From Helochares maculicollis (Eukaryota; Arthropoda; Insecta; Coleoptera; Hydrophilidae): a stretch of DNA of 54,050 nucleotides. The position numbers and the translations under genes are program-made. Location of the stretch: contig JAWQRO010000125.1 of NCBI GenBank assembly GCA_033557835.1, positions 1-54,050 of the forward strand. Reading direction: 5' to 3'. Position 1 is the first letter of the stretch; every line of letters starts with the position of its first letter. Shown here piece after piece: positions 26,781 through 39,018 of this stretch. The notes beneath the pieces were generated by a model. The model did not search any database. It saw only the letters and a list, made by a program, of their open reading frames with translations, and was not told where the DNA came from.

Positions 26781-28239
26781 AATTTAGCTCTTAGATAATT
26801 TTATTTATAAATACTATTCATTTTCTAAATAAATATTGACAGTTTTTTCGTAATAAAAAAATTTACAATTGTAGATGTTAAAGGAATAAATTAGTTCGTT
26901 CTCTACTGCACTTTCAATCTTATTTTCAAAATTACAGGGTTGATTTTTGGGATAAACTTTAGGCCAAGCTATAAGTAAATACCAATATGCGTTTTGATGA
27001 AAGATTTGTGTACAGTTAGAAGTAATAGTGCTTTTGATTATACGTTAAAACATATATGAAAATATCAAAAGTAGCGGTAATCATATTGAAACTTTTAAAT
27101 ATTTAATAAGTAAATTCGAACAACGTCCTATTCAGTAACCTAAGTCACTTATAATTATGTCTAGTGAAACTAAGATTTGCTTAAAAATGCTCAACATGAA
27201 TATGTCTAGCAACGGTGCCCTGCTTGGGCAATGAACAGTTCATTGAAATGCAGCAATAACATTGCATGCCAAAAAACCTCGGTTTTGCCATGCCTAAGAA
27301 AGTCCCAAAACAAACATATTTACATAACATTACGCAACTTTTTATGCAGCCCTTCTAAAAAAGGAAATGAGTAATTATGAAAGCTGATAAAAACTTTTTG
27401 CCCCAAACTTTTACCTCAAATGTATATAACCAACGTTGAATATTTAATTATGAAAAAGTTGCTAACATTGTTTCAGAATTATGGAATGTAGCATTTTATG
27501 TTAATAGCATTTTATATCGCCAACCCTCTCCACCTACTCTTGCCCTCTTACTACCCCTCGCTACTCCATCAAACTACGTACATGTACATTAAAAATTTAG
27601 CTGTGATATTATTAAGAAGTTTTTAAACCTGCTGCTAAAATAGAGTTTAAAATAAAAGCTTTTAAAACTTGTATTTTGTTCATGATCATATGAGTAATTA
27701 TCATAACACACAGAAATTATTTTAAAACTTCTTTGAAAATACATGCTTATAGTTATGCTTATGTTCGTTCATGAACAGTCTCCGTACTAATGATTTTAAT
27801 ATGCCTGACCATTCAACAAACTGTTTTCTCGCACGTTTAGCAAATACCTAGAGTAGAATATAATAATCTTATACAATTCAAATATTTATGAGCATAAAGG
27901 AAATTATAAATGCCTTATAAATCTCAAAATCTCTATAATCAAAAATCTCCATCATTAGAGCAGTTAAAATCTTTCATTTTTCCAAGCGTGTCAAGATAAA
28001 ATTTTTTTCTGTAATTTGATAGCATAATATCAACTGAGGTCCACGAGTGTTCAATACGCCAGCTAAATATATAATTTTAAAAAGCTGTTCAGGCAGTAGA
28101 TAGAGATCTTCGCGCGTTTCCTTGATTCCTATCGAACTGATTATTATTCTACTTTCAAGGTTTGTATTTTACTTCACCTAATTTGGCGTTGTTAAATCCA
28201 TAAAGGAGGGTAAAACCATTAGTGATAATTGTATAGTTG
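26781..28239. other. AT-rich stretch, nothing recognised
   Basis: Only a near-palindromic AATGAACAGTTCATT at about 27230-27244 stood out. Confidence 0.5.
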
Positions 28240-28560
28240 CAACGAATTTCGTGGGTTGAACGCGCTGGAGTTGCGGACGTGTAAAGTGCTGTTCAAACTT
28301 GACGTCTTCGGTGGAATAATATTTTTATTGCAAGTCACAGCAACGACAGAAAATTGATGAGAGCCGGAGGGAGTCTGCAAGTTATTGAAAAGATAATGTA
28401 ATTATAGAAAGTTTCGAGAGTCTCTTTCTCTCGCACCCGCCCGCGCCTCTGATATTTCATAATTAATTTGTTGGTTCGACCCCCGTAACATTCGCCCCTC
28501 GCCTTACTTAAAAGGTTTGATTTTCAATTTGGCCTTCTAAGAAGAGAATTTACCTACAGA
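28240..28560. promoter_or_regulatory. GC-richer island
   Basis: Higher GC and complexity than the flanks, with a CT-rich run at 28420-28450. It includes a tRNA B-box-like 11-mer at 28473-28483 without the rest of a tRNA. Confidence 0.2.
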
Positions 28561-31500
28561 ATTCCGGGCGAATTCCAAATTTTATATAAATTATATATTC
28601 GTTCAAATTTCTTGCTTTAAGTAGTTCATAGATAATTGTCGACTGTGTGTCAGAAACATTATTTTCTAGATAATATATTTTGGAATATTCGTGCAGAATT
28701 GTATATTAATAGTTAATTTATATATCATTATTATCATTACACTCAGCTATTTCAACCCATATTGCAAGGTGTTGCTTCTTAAATTTATTTCTCTGTTTTT
28801 ATTTTTGTGCTATTTTAGATATTAACCAACATTATAGATTTACATGGCTTGTGGTGAAGCTGGAGTGATGAATTAAAAAAAATAGTTTGAGTTAGCTTAA
28901 AATTTTACTAAGAATTTTAGCGTATTATGCAATTTAGAAATGTCAAGGTATCGATGTGTAAAGGGCAAAACTGGGAGGCCTAAACCTGTCGTTGTTTAAT
29001 TTTGAGTAACAAATTGCAAAGGGGTCACTTGACAGTTACAATAAGAAAAGAATTTGAAAGGTCTTTCTCGCAATTTCGTATCAAGATGTTGTTTACGTCA
29101 CCGTGCCAGCCTCGTGCCTTCGGAATATCAATGACTCGGAGAAAAATGTTGCTCTTTAAATCATTTCCCTTTGCTGAGTTTTCGCACGTCGAATAAGTTT
29201 CAGGCCGCGTTCAAGGTCCAATTTCTCATGGAAACTCAGGGCCGAGTAGGTATCATTCCATGTAGAAAGTGTAGGGCTAAATTTATTTATCTGGTGCTTA
29301 TAATTTCAGTATAGCATTATATAATATATGCAATTGAATATGTGGGCATATGAAATCGGCGTATGTTTTAAAAGCACGAGCTTATTCAGCAAATATATTT
29401 AAATAAATAAAATTTGATTGCAAAATCATAAAAAATTACGTTTATATAAAAATTTCAATTAAAAACCATTAAAAATAGCAAATTAAATCAGAAAGCAAAC
29501 GCAAACAAAGACAATTTTGCTTGTTTTTGAAGCATCACAAAAAAAAACGCTTTGAAATTATTTTTAAATCTCGAAAACAATCGTTGGATTTTGCATTTTG
29601 AAACAATTAAACGTTGTTCAACTGCGAATCTGGAATAAAAGAGACGTAATGGCATATAAAATTTATAAGCGGATAATTCTCTTCCAATTTTTTGTTTTAA
29701 AATTTCATCTGTTCGAGATTCGGAGAACAAAAGTACTTTGGAAACGAGCTTGTTTTCCTAATGCCTCAACTAATATATGCAATTTGCATTTGCTAGTAGA
29801 GTTACAGGCTTACTAATCGGTTTCCGTTTTCAAAAAAAAAAGAAAAATTTTACCTATATTTATAAACAATAAATACTAATTTAGATATAAAATGATAGGA
29901 TAAGTGCTTGAATATAATTCGTTAATAGAGCTAAGTATTCCAGAGAGCTTCCTGCTATAACATATGCTGTATAAGTATAGATAGTTCTATCCAAAGAAGG
30001 TATTAAGACAATTGTGCAGAAATAAGTCAGTTATCGGTACTTTTTAATGATGGATTCGGCAAGAAATTATTGTAGATGAGCAAAATCTAAGGCCTACGAA
30101 TAATTGAGCTACTGGGTGATAAATCACCACTAATAACTTACAGATTAAAGTTTCGCAACAGAAAATATGTAAGATGTGTTCAGTCACAACTTGAAATGGA
30201 ATGTCTGGAAGAATGTCTAAACAAATCATTTCAAAATCTACTAATGTATTTAAAATAAAAAATATAAAATTTTGTTTGTGTAAATTAATAGATTTGTAGC
30301 AGCTCTTAGAGAGACGCTCTGCTCTGCGCATGAACTAAACAGACCACTTTATGCTTTACGATCTCTATGTACAAAATGATTCATTATCAACACCCTAGAT
30401 AATGAACAAATGCGCAAGGGAAATTTGCAAATTGCCATTGAATAAAAAAGGAAGAGTTCGTTTAGAAAAATTCGGGCGTCCGCTTGAGTGTGTAAACGAA
30501 TATTTTCATTTTTGTTGCATGATATTTAGAGTAAACCCATTAGGGATGATCGCTGGGCTGTGAAACGACCCACATTATCATTACGGTTGCGATTCTTTAT
30601 ACAAGAACGGGTCTCATATATCCGCCAGAAATTTATTACCAGCTCGTTTAAATATTACAATAAAAATGTACCCTCCTTAAAAATACAACAAAAAACTGTT
30701 CTAGTATGCTAAATTTATTTTCCCGAAGTAAGATGAGCGACGACGGGAATGCGTCTCTCCACTTTTTCCGCCCAGTATGACATTTCACTTGAATTCCTCT
30801 GATTTATTGTACAGATTCGCGGGGAAAAAGTTTTGTTTCGTCAAAATTAATTCTTGGAAAAACTTTTCCGGTTGTTATAATCCCTGAGTTCGTTAGACGG
30901 GCTGAAAGGAATTGAATTTTGTTGGGGCGAAATCTTAGGAATACCTAAGTTTAGTGCTAATTTTAAATTATGTAATACATTTTGTCGTAAATTTTATCAT
31001 TTCGGTTTTTGCATGCTGCACTCTCCCGCACAAAAAAACTTGAAAGGCAGCCCCAGAATGATTGTACCGTATGCAAAAGAGATATGTTTCAAGAAACTTT
31101 TGACGATATAAAAATTTGATAAGGTAGTCATGACAAATCAGAATTCTTGCAGAAAAAAGCAGGCAAACCGGAACACAAAATTGATTCATTCAACCTACCC
31201 ATCATTCTCAAGCCGAGGAAAGATGCGTAGGCAGGTAGGAAGCAAGGGTACATAATTTATCAGTTTTTAATAAAAATACATCCGAGTGAAAGTGCAGCCC
31301 GTTGGTATATATCATTCCATAATTCTAATCACAACTCGTTTATTGGAATCGTAAATCACATCATAAATGCAGAATTCATTCAACGTTCCTGACATAAACT
31401 TGAAAAATGGTTGTACATTATTGCCTGGTTCTCATTCAAACAAATAATCAATTGTGTGCGAAATATTTATCATTTTAGCTAGCGCTTTGCTTTGGTTTGC

Positions 31501-34500
31501 TCCTGTCTCCTCACCTCATCTCACCACACTTCTGCTTGTAATTGGAACGAATTTCTACTTAGGAACGCCGAGAACTGTTAGTAGGTGTAAAATACGCTTG
31601 TCAAAAAACGATTTGCAAAACATGCACAATAAAATACGTCTTTACAACATGTCTTGTAAAATACGTTTTGTAAGATGGGAATTATTTTTTCCTAGGCAGG
31701 GAAAATCGTTTCATGAATAAAATCACTCTTTATGAATGACAAGGTGTTTTATGAATAGCCTTGCGACTTAAAAATTTAAAAGGAGTTTCCTTTTGTATTT
31801 TTCAGGAAGCAGGAAACGATTTTTTTTAATTTAATATTTTTATTGCGCTCTTAGGAATATTTTAACTGAGCCACTTTTTCTAACTCGTACAGTTTTTAGT
31901 GTTAAAGGAACGTAACTCTTTATGGGGCTTATTCTTTCAATGTGTCTCTCGAGGATGTGCTGTGGTGTTATTATATTTGACCTAAATGCAGCGGAAAGAA
32001 ATTCCTGCCTGTTTTCTACTCACCTAACCTTTGGAAATGGCTTAGCTTTTTGGACCGTTCTAGTTGTTATTGATGTTCATATAAATTCGTCAATAATACA
32101 CGTATTCTAAATAATTTTGTATTAAACTATACGTTAGACGGTACTGTTATTTAAGTTTTGTTTATTAATAAATGAATTTATTAAATTATGAACATAGTAT
32201 CGTCTGAAATATTGATTTTCTATTATATTTTTCTGGATCGTGTGTAGACAGAACTAGAACTATGCCAGATTTTAAATAATGGCTTCATAGAATTTATTGA
32301 ACTATTTCCATGTTTAATGCAAATTTTCAAACATTATACTTGAATTGATTGTGTATATTGGCATAAATGGAACAACACTACACCATGAATGAACATTGTG
32401 TATAGTAACAAAGAATTATTAGTAAATATTTCATTTTTCTGTATAACTATGAATCGTAGAATCAAATATATAAGATAAACAAACCCTAAATGGACAAAAC
32501 CTAGTTTTCAAGTATATAAGAAAATCTTAATTTATAGACACATCATCTGTTAGTACATTCTACAATAGCAACTATAGCATCAAGTAGTAATAAACCGGTC
32601 GAAACAACCCAATAAAAAGAAATAAGACGCTTTGTTCAAGTATAATTGTAATAAAAGACGAAGAAGACGACCATTTAAGTTTAACAATGAGAAATGAGAG
32701 TGATTGAGTTTGTTTAGATGTCGGCCGTGTTTTAAAAGATTTAGGTCGATGTTTCAGTCGGTTGCGTCAGCTCACAAGACAAATCCAATTTGGGAAAATG
32801 TTTGCGCCTATTCCGTCTACAACAAGACGCTGAAACAACTGGACCTGTAGGAAGATCGAAGCAACGAACTCTCTGTATTGTTCATCATACGTCGCTCCTT
32901 ATAATTAATAGGCTTTTAACCATCGGCCTTTTCATATGTAAATTAATAAACCTTTCAAGACGATTATTGTACATTATAGAACATAATGTGTGCTGACAAA
33001 TGGAAATATCAATTTGTCTATTGTAAATGTGTGGACTGAATGGCGGATGATTGTAATTTTACAGCCAACGACTATTTTAAATTTAATTGGTGACTTGATA
33101 GCCATTTTATTAAATGGGACTCGATGAAGAGGAGAAATAAATATTAAGCCAGGCATAAATTCCTACCTATTTTCCTACAACATTATTAATTGGCGATGAA
33201 TATTTAATACATATTAAAGGTTTATGTATTCTTAATATCTCATCGATGGTTTCCCGAAACGCCTTATTACTTCTATACAAACATAGAGCTTACTTTACTT
33301 TTTGCTACAGTTTTTTCCAATTACGGCTTAGTAATTTGTTATAATACTCAATCTGCTAAAAATAAATAGCTTAATCCTTAAGAATAATTTATTATCTGCC
33401 TATTTTGTATTTATGTGCCCAATCTATGTAGGGCGATAAATAATATGATTTGAGATCGTATCATTTCATAGGAGCTCGTTTCGCTTCGTCTGTCTCGCAT
33501 CGCTTCGTCTCCTCATGTAGGGTGATATCTTAACCAACAGGAAAAGTTTAAGAATTATCTTTCATTCTGGAAGAATTTGATATATGGCAGGGAGCTATGC
33601 GACATGCATATCAGCGCAAAAACATGATTGATACTCTACTTTGCAGTATCAATCATTTCTTACGTTTGCCAGCCCCGATCTTGCAACCCCTCCTTTAGTA
33701 CTACGACAACAATGCAAATGAACGCTAAGTTCCCAGATAAGTAAGTAGCTTTTGACACTTTTAATTTTTCGTGATTAATTTATTCAAAACATCGATGCGA
33801 TGTCGCGAAATAAGAAATGGTTGCTGGTTTTTTTTTTTGAACGCTGTTTACAATGTATTCGTTAACGCAGATCATTAGTCATGTTGTCACTTTTTCAAGA
33901 AAAAGCGCAGTTACGTGCTACAAAGTTCAACTTTGATAATCTGTGTGTATAAAATAATTATAACGGGACACGCTCGTCATTATTTAAAAAGTTCGTATCA
34001 CACCCTTCAGCCTGTAGGAAAATTATACGCTTTTGCACTGGTTTTAAATGAGCTGTTAGCATTTTAGCGATATGGTCAATCAAAAATTGTTTTTTCTACA
34101 CTTATTAGAAGTTGTAAATGAGTACACTCCGTATAGAATTATTTGAAAAAATACTAAGCTTAATTATGTGTTGTTATATATACCACGTGTAAGTTTACTA
34201 AGAACCCAAACGAAAAGAAGCTCTAGGTGTTTCTCTTGTCAAAAGTTATAGGTAAGATATTAATTAATGGTAATTTATGAAAATCGCCATCAGTTAGAAT
34301 TACGACGAATATTTCAAAAAATTACTTTTTTATCCACATTTTAAACAATAGATTAAAGAAGTAATAATAATCTAATAGCTCAAGAACAGAGGCTAAAGAG
34401 ACAGAAGCAGCTGTACTACATGATTGTTATATTTTTAGCTAAAGAGTTCAGTGCGACGAATTATATTTGTTTTTAATTTATTATTTAAGTTTATGCAAGT

Positions 34501-36471
34501 TTGCTACACAAACATGACTATTTTCTTTAAGAAGTAGTATTTACAGATGACAAATTTATTCGCAGATTAAAAAATTTTTCCTGTGCTAACTAGCTTCAAA
34601 TGTACTGTGTTTGCTGTTTGCTAAAAAACATGTGTGTAACATGCATTTAGGAAAATAAATAAAATTATTTCGTATGCATTTAAAAATAAAGGTTATACGA
34701 AATGTACAACTTGATACTTATCACATTATATTTCGGTAAAGTAAAGTTATTTGTTTCAGTTTTATTGTGATAATTATAGCATAATAAATTTCGATAAAGA
34801 ATATACGTTTAAATATGTTTCCTTACAGATGACAAATGTCAGATGCATTTATTAATTCGACTTGCGAGAAAGATGTTGCATCTTCGTTTACCAGATACAA
34901 ATTCTTACAGATGAGTAAACGATAGATTCATTTGCTTTCTAAAAAACGTTTTAAATTTAACTAGTTTCATTAAAATATTTTTTGAGTACAGTGATCAACC
35001 CTGCGTATCTGGTCTGGCGATATCACACTATTTCCCTTTCCGACGTTATTTAATGGATTAATTATTGTAATTTAATACTTTATATATCATGTGAAAATGT
35101 ATTAAATGACATTACTTTATTGTTGAGTTATGTGATATTCTTGCTTTTATTTAATAGCTTATTAATTAATTTAATTAATTGTATAAATCAAATAAATATT
35201 TATACACCCACACAAAAGAAAAATATATATGTCACTTCAGATGATGCTTTTTATGAAGCAAAACTGTTACGAATAGGAGCTATTAAAACATCTAAAGCTA
35301 CTAAATAGAATTTTAATCAAAAGTCTACCATCAAAATACTAAGAGGGATTCTTTCGAACCCAGTATTTTAAAATGCAAATAGGCAAGTGATTTACGAGTA
35401 TAACGACAAATAAATTTTGCAATAATCTGGCAAACAAGTAAACAAAACAGAATTACGGTATAACAGTAAAAGAAGGATAGAAAGGCGAGGGCAGGAGGTG
35501 AAAAACGCTTACTCAGTACACCACACCAAACAATAATACTACCAACCACACACGCTTGATTTCGCAACGAAAATATTAGCATATGCTTTTACAAAAATAA
35601 CAAAATTTTATGTAAACTTGAAAGCAGTAGCTTCTCACGCTGCAAAAGGCAAACACTATGACTCAGTGAGCTACAAATTTCAGCTTTTTCCTTAACAGAC
35701 CCTACCACCAGCACCGTAAGTAAACATTCTCTTGTGCGAAAACACAGACTCTGCAATATCCGTTCCACTTTCTAAATGTGTGTTTTCCCCTGCTCTGTCT
35801 GTACTCTCTACTGCCAACCACTAAAATACTGCCAACTTTTATTGTTATCCAAAGATTATTTGAACGTGTCACGTCATACGGGGAAATTAAATTGGGGAGC
35901 GGAAGCGAAATACTATACACCCTCTATTGCGAAAGCAAACGATCTTCTGATCCTCTTTTAACTATCATGCATGTTAAGAGCCTAATGGAGTGCAAGTTCC
36001 ACTTAGGTTTTTGTACTTATATATACAGGCTTCGGCAAACTATATAAATGCAAAATTACCGCATGTACAACGGTTGTTTACGTCAAATCGAATATTTAGA
36101 CATAACCTTCTCGTTTAACATAGGTTTAGGTATACACATACTACTTCCGGCTTAGCGAATGAAATGAATTTCATTTTTTAGTTTAAAACAGTAGTTCTTC
36201 AATTTTCAAGCAATTGATATTGCGGATTAGAAAAAACATTTTCGGAAGTTGTGAACTTGTTTTCCACATCTATCTAATTTTCTACAAGATTTTTTTTTGT
36301 TTGATATTATTTTGCATTTTTACTGAGGCGGGAAAATTATAGTTTGCAATGGAGTAGAAATTTTCTTTAGTTCTTAGTCTTCGATGGCCTACAAACATCA
36401 CAAGCTATACTTGCGAATGGCGTGGATGGTAGAGGTGCAGAAAAATTCGAGGTTTATTTGAGTTATACTAC
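28561..36471. other. Long AT-rich stretch with minor repeats
   Basis: No gene recognised. It contains three AAAATACG-centred repeats (31587-31665), a perfect 12-bp hairpin (33624-33656) and a 15-mer direct repeat (34541 and 34823). An ATTAATTAATTTAATTAATT near-palindrome lies at 35161-35180. A modest GC-richer patch lies at 30.45-31.20 kb. Confidence 0.5.
33624..33656. repeat. Perfect 12-bp inverted repeat (hairpin)
   Basis: ATGATTGATACT at 33624-33635 is exactly complementary to AGTATCAATCAT at 33645-33656, with a 9-base loop. Too short for a typical miRNA precursor; it could be a MITE relic or chance. Confidence 0.6.
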
Positions 36472-36473
36472 TA
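36472..36473. repeat. TA target-site duplication, left
   Basis: TA directly outside the left inverted repeat; matched by TA at 37361-37362. Confidence 0.85.
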
Positions 36474-36497
36474 TGATCAAAAAGTATGGTGAAATTG
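36474..36497 (+). repeat. Mariner left terminal inverted repeat
   Basis: 24 bases matching the complement of 37337-37360 with a single mismatch (T/A in AAGTA[T/A]GG). Confidence 0.95.
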
Positions 36498-36499
36498 CT

Positions 36500-37174
36500 T
36501 ATAAAATGTAAATTCTTAATTTGCGTTTCTAAATCAATTTCATCCCCTTCAAAGTAATCTCCATCCGATAAAACGCACTTTTGCCAACGCTTTTTCTAGT
36601 CCTCGAAACAGTTGGAATAGTCTTCTTCAGGTATAGCATTCAAGACCTTCTTCGATTTGGTTTTTATCTCCTCAATCGTATCAAAACGGTATCCTAGCAT
36701 TGGCCTTTTGAGTTTGCTAAAAAGGTAGAAGTCGTACGGAGCCAAATCAGGTGAATACGGTGGTTGCGGAACGATATGAATCGAGATTTTTATCAATAAA
36801 AGTTGCGAAGAACCAATGCAGTATGACATGGTGCATTATCGTGATGAAGGAACAAAGAAATGTTCGTCCATAATTCCGGTCGTTTCAGACGACGCATAAC
36901 ACTTAAATAATATTCTTTGTTGACACTTTAGTCCGGCAGAAGGAAGTCATAGTGCACCACACCACAATAATTAAAGAAAACTGTCAACAGAGCACGGCTC
37001 GTTTTCAACGCGTTTTCAGCCCGCTTTGAACTCGTTGTACCACTTATAAACGTTTTTTTGTGCCACAGTTTGATCACCAAAGGCCTTCCGCAAGATTTTT
37101 AATGAATCCGTACAAGAATATTCGTTTCGCAAACAAAATTTGATGCAAGTTTTTTGCTCAGCAAAATCACCCAT
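36500..37174 (-). pseudogene. Broken mariner transposase
   Basis: The minus strand starts at Met 37174 (MGDFAEQKTCIKFCL), with a helix-turn-helix region ending VYKWYNEFKAG at 37019 and then a stop. After a deletion that removes the linker and the first catalytic Asp, the frame resumes with SRALLTVFFNYCGVVH. HHDNAPCHTA (second Asp) and PPYSPDLAPYDFYLF (third Asp) follow. The two Asp codons are 104 nt apart, which is 34 codons plus a 2-nt shift, fitting DD34D. An in-frame stop at 36596-36598 replaces the usual Trp in FEDW, followed by KKRWQKC and SDGDYFE. It cannot make active enzyme. Confidence 0.92.
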
Positions 37175-37336
37175 TGTAAATACCGAAAATTTCACTTTTG
37201 GTTGTTTACAAAAACACATGTAACTTGGAGATAATTAAAGCTTTTTACAAACAGACACTTGGCAAATATTATAGACAGTCCTAGCAACATAGGAAAAAAT
37301 TTACCTGCCTTTCTAATGTCCGGAAGTCTTAAATGA

Positions 37337-37360
37337 CAATTTCACCTTACTTTTTGATCA
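37337..37360 (-). repeat. Mariner right terminal inverted repeat
   Basis: Complement of the left repeat with one mismatch; lies upstream of the transposase N-terminus. Confidence 0.95.
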
Positions 37361-37362
37361 TA
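37361..37362. repeat. TA target-site duplication, right
   Basis: TA directly outside the right inverted repeat. Confidence 0.85.
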
Positions 37363-39018
37363 TTGGTATTTAGCTCTCTCACAATATAACTGTATTCATT
37401 TGTGCGGTCTACTAATGTAACTTAGCTGAAAACAAAGATAATTAAGTGGATGCAATCATGTAAATACGTCTATTGATTGATACGGCACCGTATTTTGTAC
37501 GAGGCTTAACAAGGCAGAAATACTGCAGAAGCGTACAGAAATTTACTGGAAATATTTTTTGAGGGTATAATTTAGTATAAAACCTGCAAAGGTTAGCTAC
37601 AAAACTTGTCACAAGCTAAATCATGCCATATGCAGCAATTTTTTACTGTTGGTAATATGGTCAACACAATGTTACTGAAAAATTATTTTTGATCTCAATT
37701 AAAATAACTGAATAATTAATATAGTTGCGGGCCAATTTCGGATGCAGTTCGGTCAAAAAGAAATACACAAAACAGATTAGTTTAAGGTTGGTATTCCAAA
37801 TTTGATTTTGAGAAACGATTCACCTTTTTAAGAGTTTGTGTTTTAGGATACGAATGTTTAATAATAAAATTGTTGTTGAAATTATAATGGTTGTGAACTT
37901 TCGCACAATCATCAAAAATATTTAGTCATCTACGTTTTAACTACACCAAGAAACTTGTGTTCATATTAATTAGTTTGGCAATTGTCATTTGACGTGGAAA
38001 TATTAATGACAATGAGCTAGAACATTGAACGCACCAATTTGTTGAAATGTATTAAATAAAACGAATTATTAAAACACGTTTACTTTTACATGAACGTTGT
38101 TCGGATTTGCCTTGGTAATTTAAATATTTGATAAATGCATTTTAATGATCTGTTTAAATATTGCAAGTACAGTAACAACCATTTTACATTCTAAATTAAT
38201 GTAATTGTAATTATATATTCGACCATTGCAGTAAGTCGTGCCTGATTTGAAATAAAATTAAATATTATACATTACCACGAAACAAATAATATACATTAAT
38301 TACTCACCAAATTTGTCTTTCAATGGTGTGCAAGTCAAAACAGATTTTGTAAGGACTTGCAGTCTCAGCTAAATAACATGTGGTTTTGTCTTGTCGTTGT
38401 GAAATATAATCTCTATCAATAAAACTTTGGCCTGAGCTTCTCTTACATTCACTAATGAACTTTGTGGAAATCCAATAAAAAATCCATCTAAATCTACGCA
38501 GAAACTCAAATGTTGATATAATTCATAGAATTTAATATGAAACAGTTCGCATGCTCACTGACGATCCATTCTATGTTTTTAGCTAAACATTACAAATTAC
38601 CTTAAACAATAGATATGCTCTCATTATATGAGTCTAAATTGCTTCTAGACCTTTAGTCAACAATTTTAATAAAACGATGCGTTTATAATTAGTTAAATAA
38701 ATAAAAGCAAAATTAAATTACCTCAAGTGTTTCTGTAATTTTTATAATTCAATTTTTACAGTGAGTATAAATTTGACCACTACAACCGACTTGTTTTCTA
38801 ACATAAACGTAACTTGGTTGGGCTATCGATGGTCCAAATTATTGGTTAGCAAAGTTTTAGCTTTTTGTCTCATATAAAAACTCTTAAAATTTTGAATATA
38901 AAATGGCACATCAGGTATCCTTGTGGTATCGAAACATATATTGTTATAAAACGTAAGTAGCTTCATTTAAAGAAATTATTGTTTATTGTACAATAAATTT
39001 ATATTATTTTTGTTACTG
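37363..39018. other. AT-rich stretch
   Basis: No coding evidence or inverted repeat pairing with the right side of the neighbouring relic was found. It may contain the decayed 3' part of that element. Confidence 0.45.

Larger units (their letters stand above)
36474..37360 (-). mobile_element. Internally deleted mariner element (DD34D type)
   Basis: An 887-bp element with imperfect 24-bp terminal inverted repeats: TGATCAAAAAGTATGGTGAAATTG at 36474-36497 (read here in two parts, TGATCAAAAAGT and ATGGTGAAATTG) and its complement at 37337-37360, one mismatch. Each end is flanked by a TA dinucleotide, the hallmark mariner target duplication. Intact mariners are about 1.3 kb, so roughly 0.4 kb is missing. 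The transposase lies on the minus strand and is broken. The well-kept termini suggest a much younger insertion than the 24-25 kb relic; it could still be moved if an active relative supplied enzyme. Confidence 0.95.

Noticed and set aside
28473..28483. GGTTCGACCCC, an exact tRNA B-box
   Set aside because: No A-box at a suitable distance upstream and no cloverleaf could be drawn.
32790..32996. Possible Tc1-like transposase N-terminus (FR...TTGPVGRSKQRT resembles the DNA-binding linker)
   Set aside because: Similarity covers only about 20 residues, nothing Tc1-like follows downstream and no inverted repeats were seen.
33624..33656. Perfect hairpin considered as a miRNA precursor
   Set aside because: Stem is only 12 bp with a 9-base loop and pairing does not continue outward; too short for a pre-miRNA.
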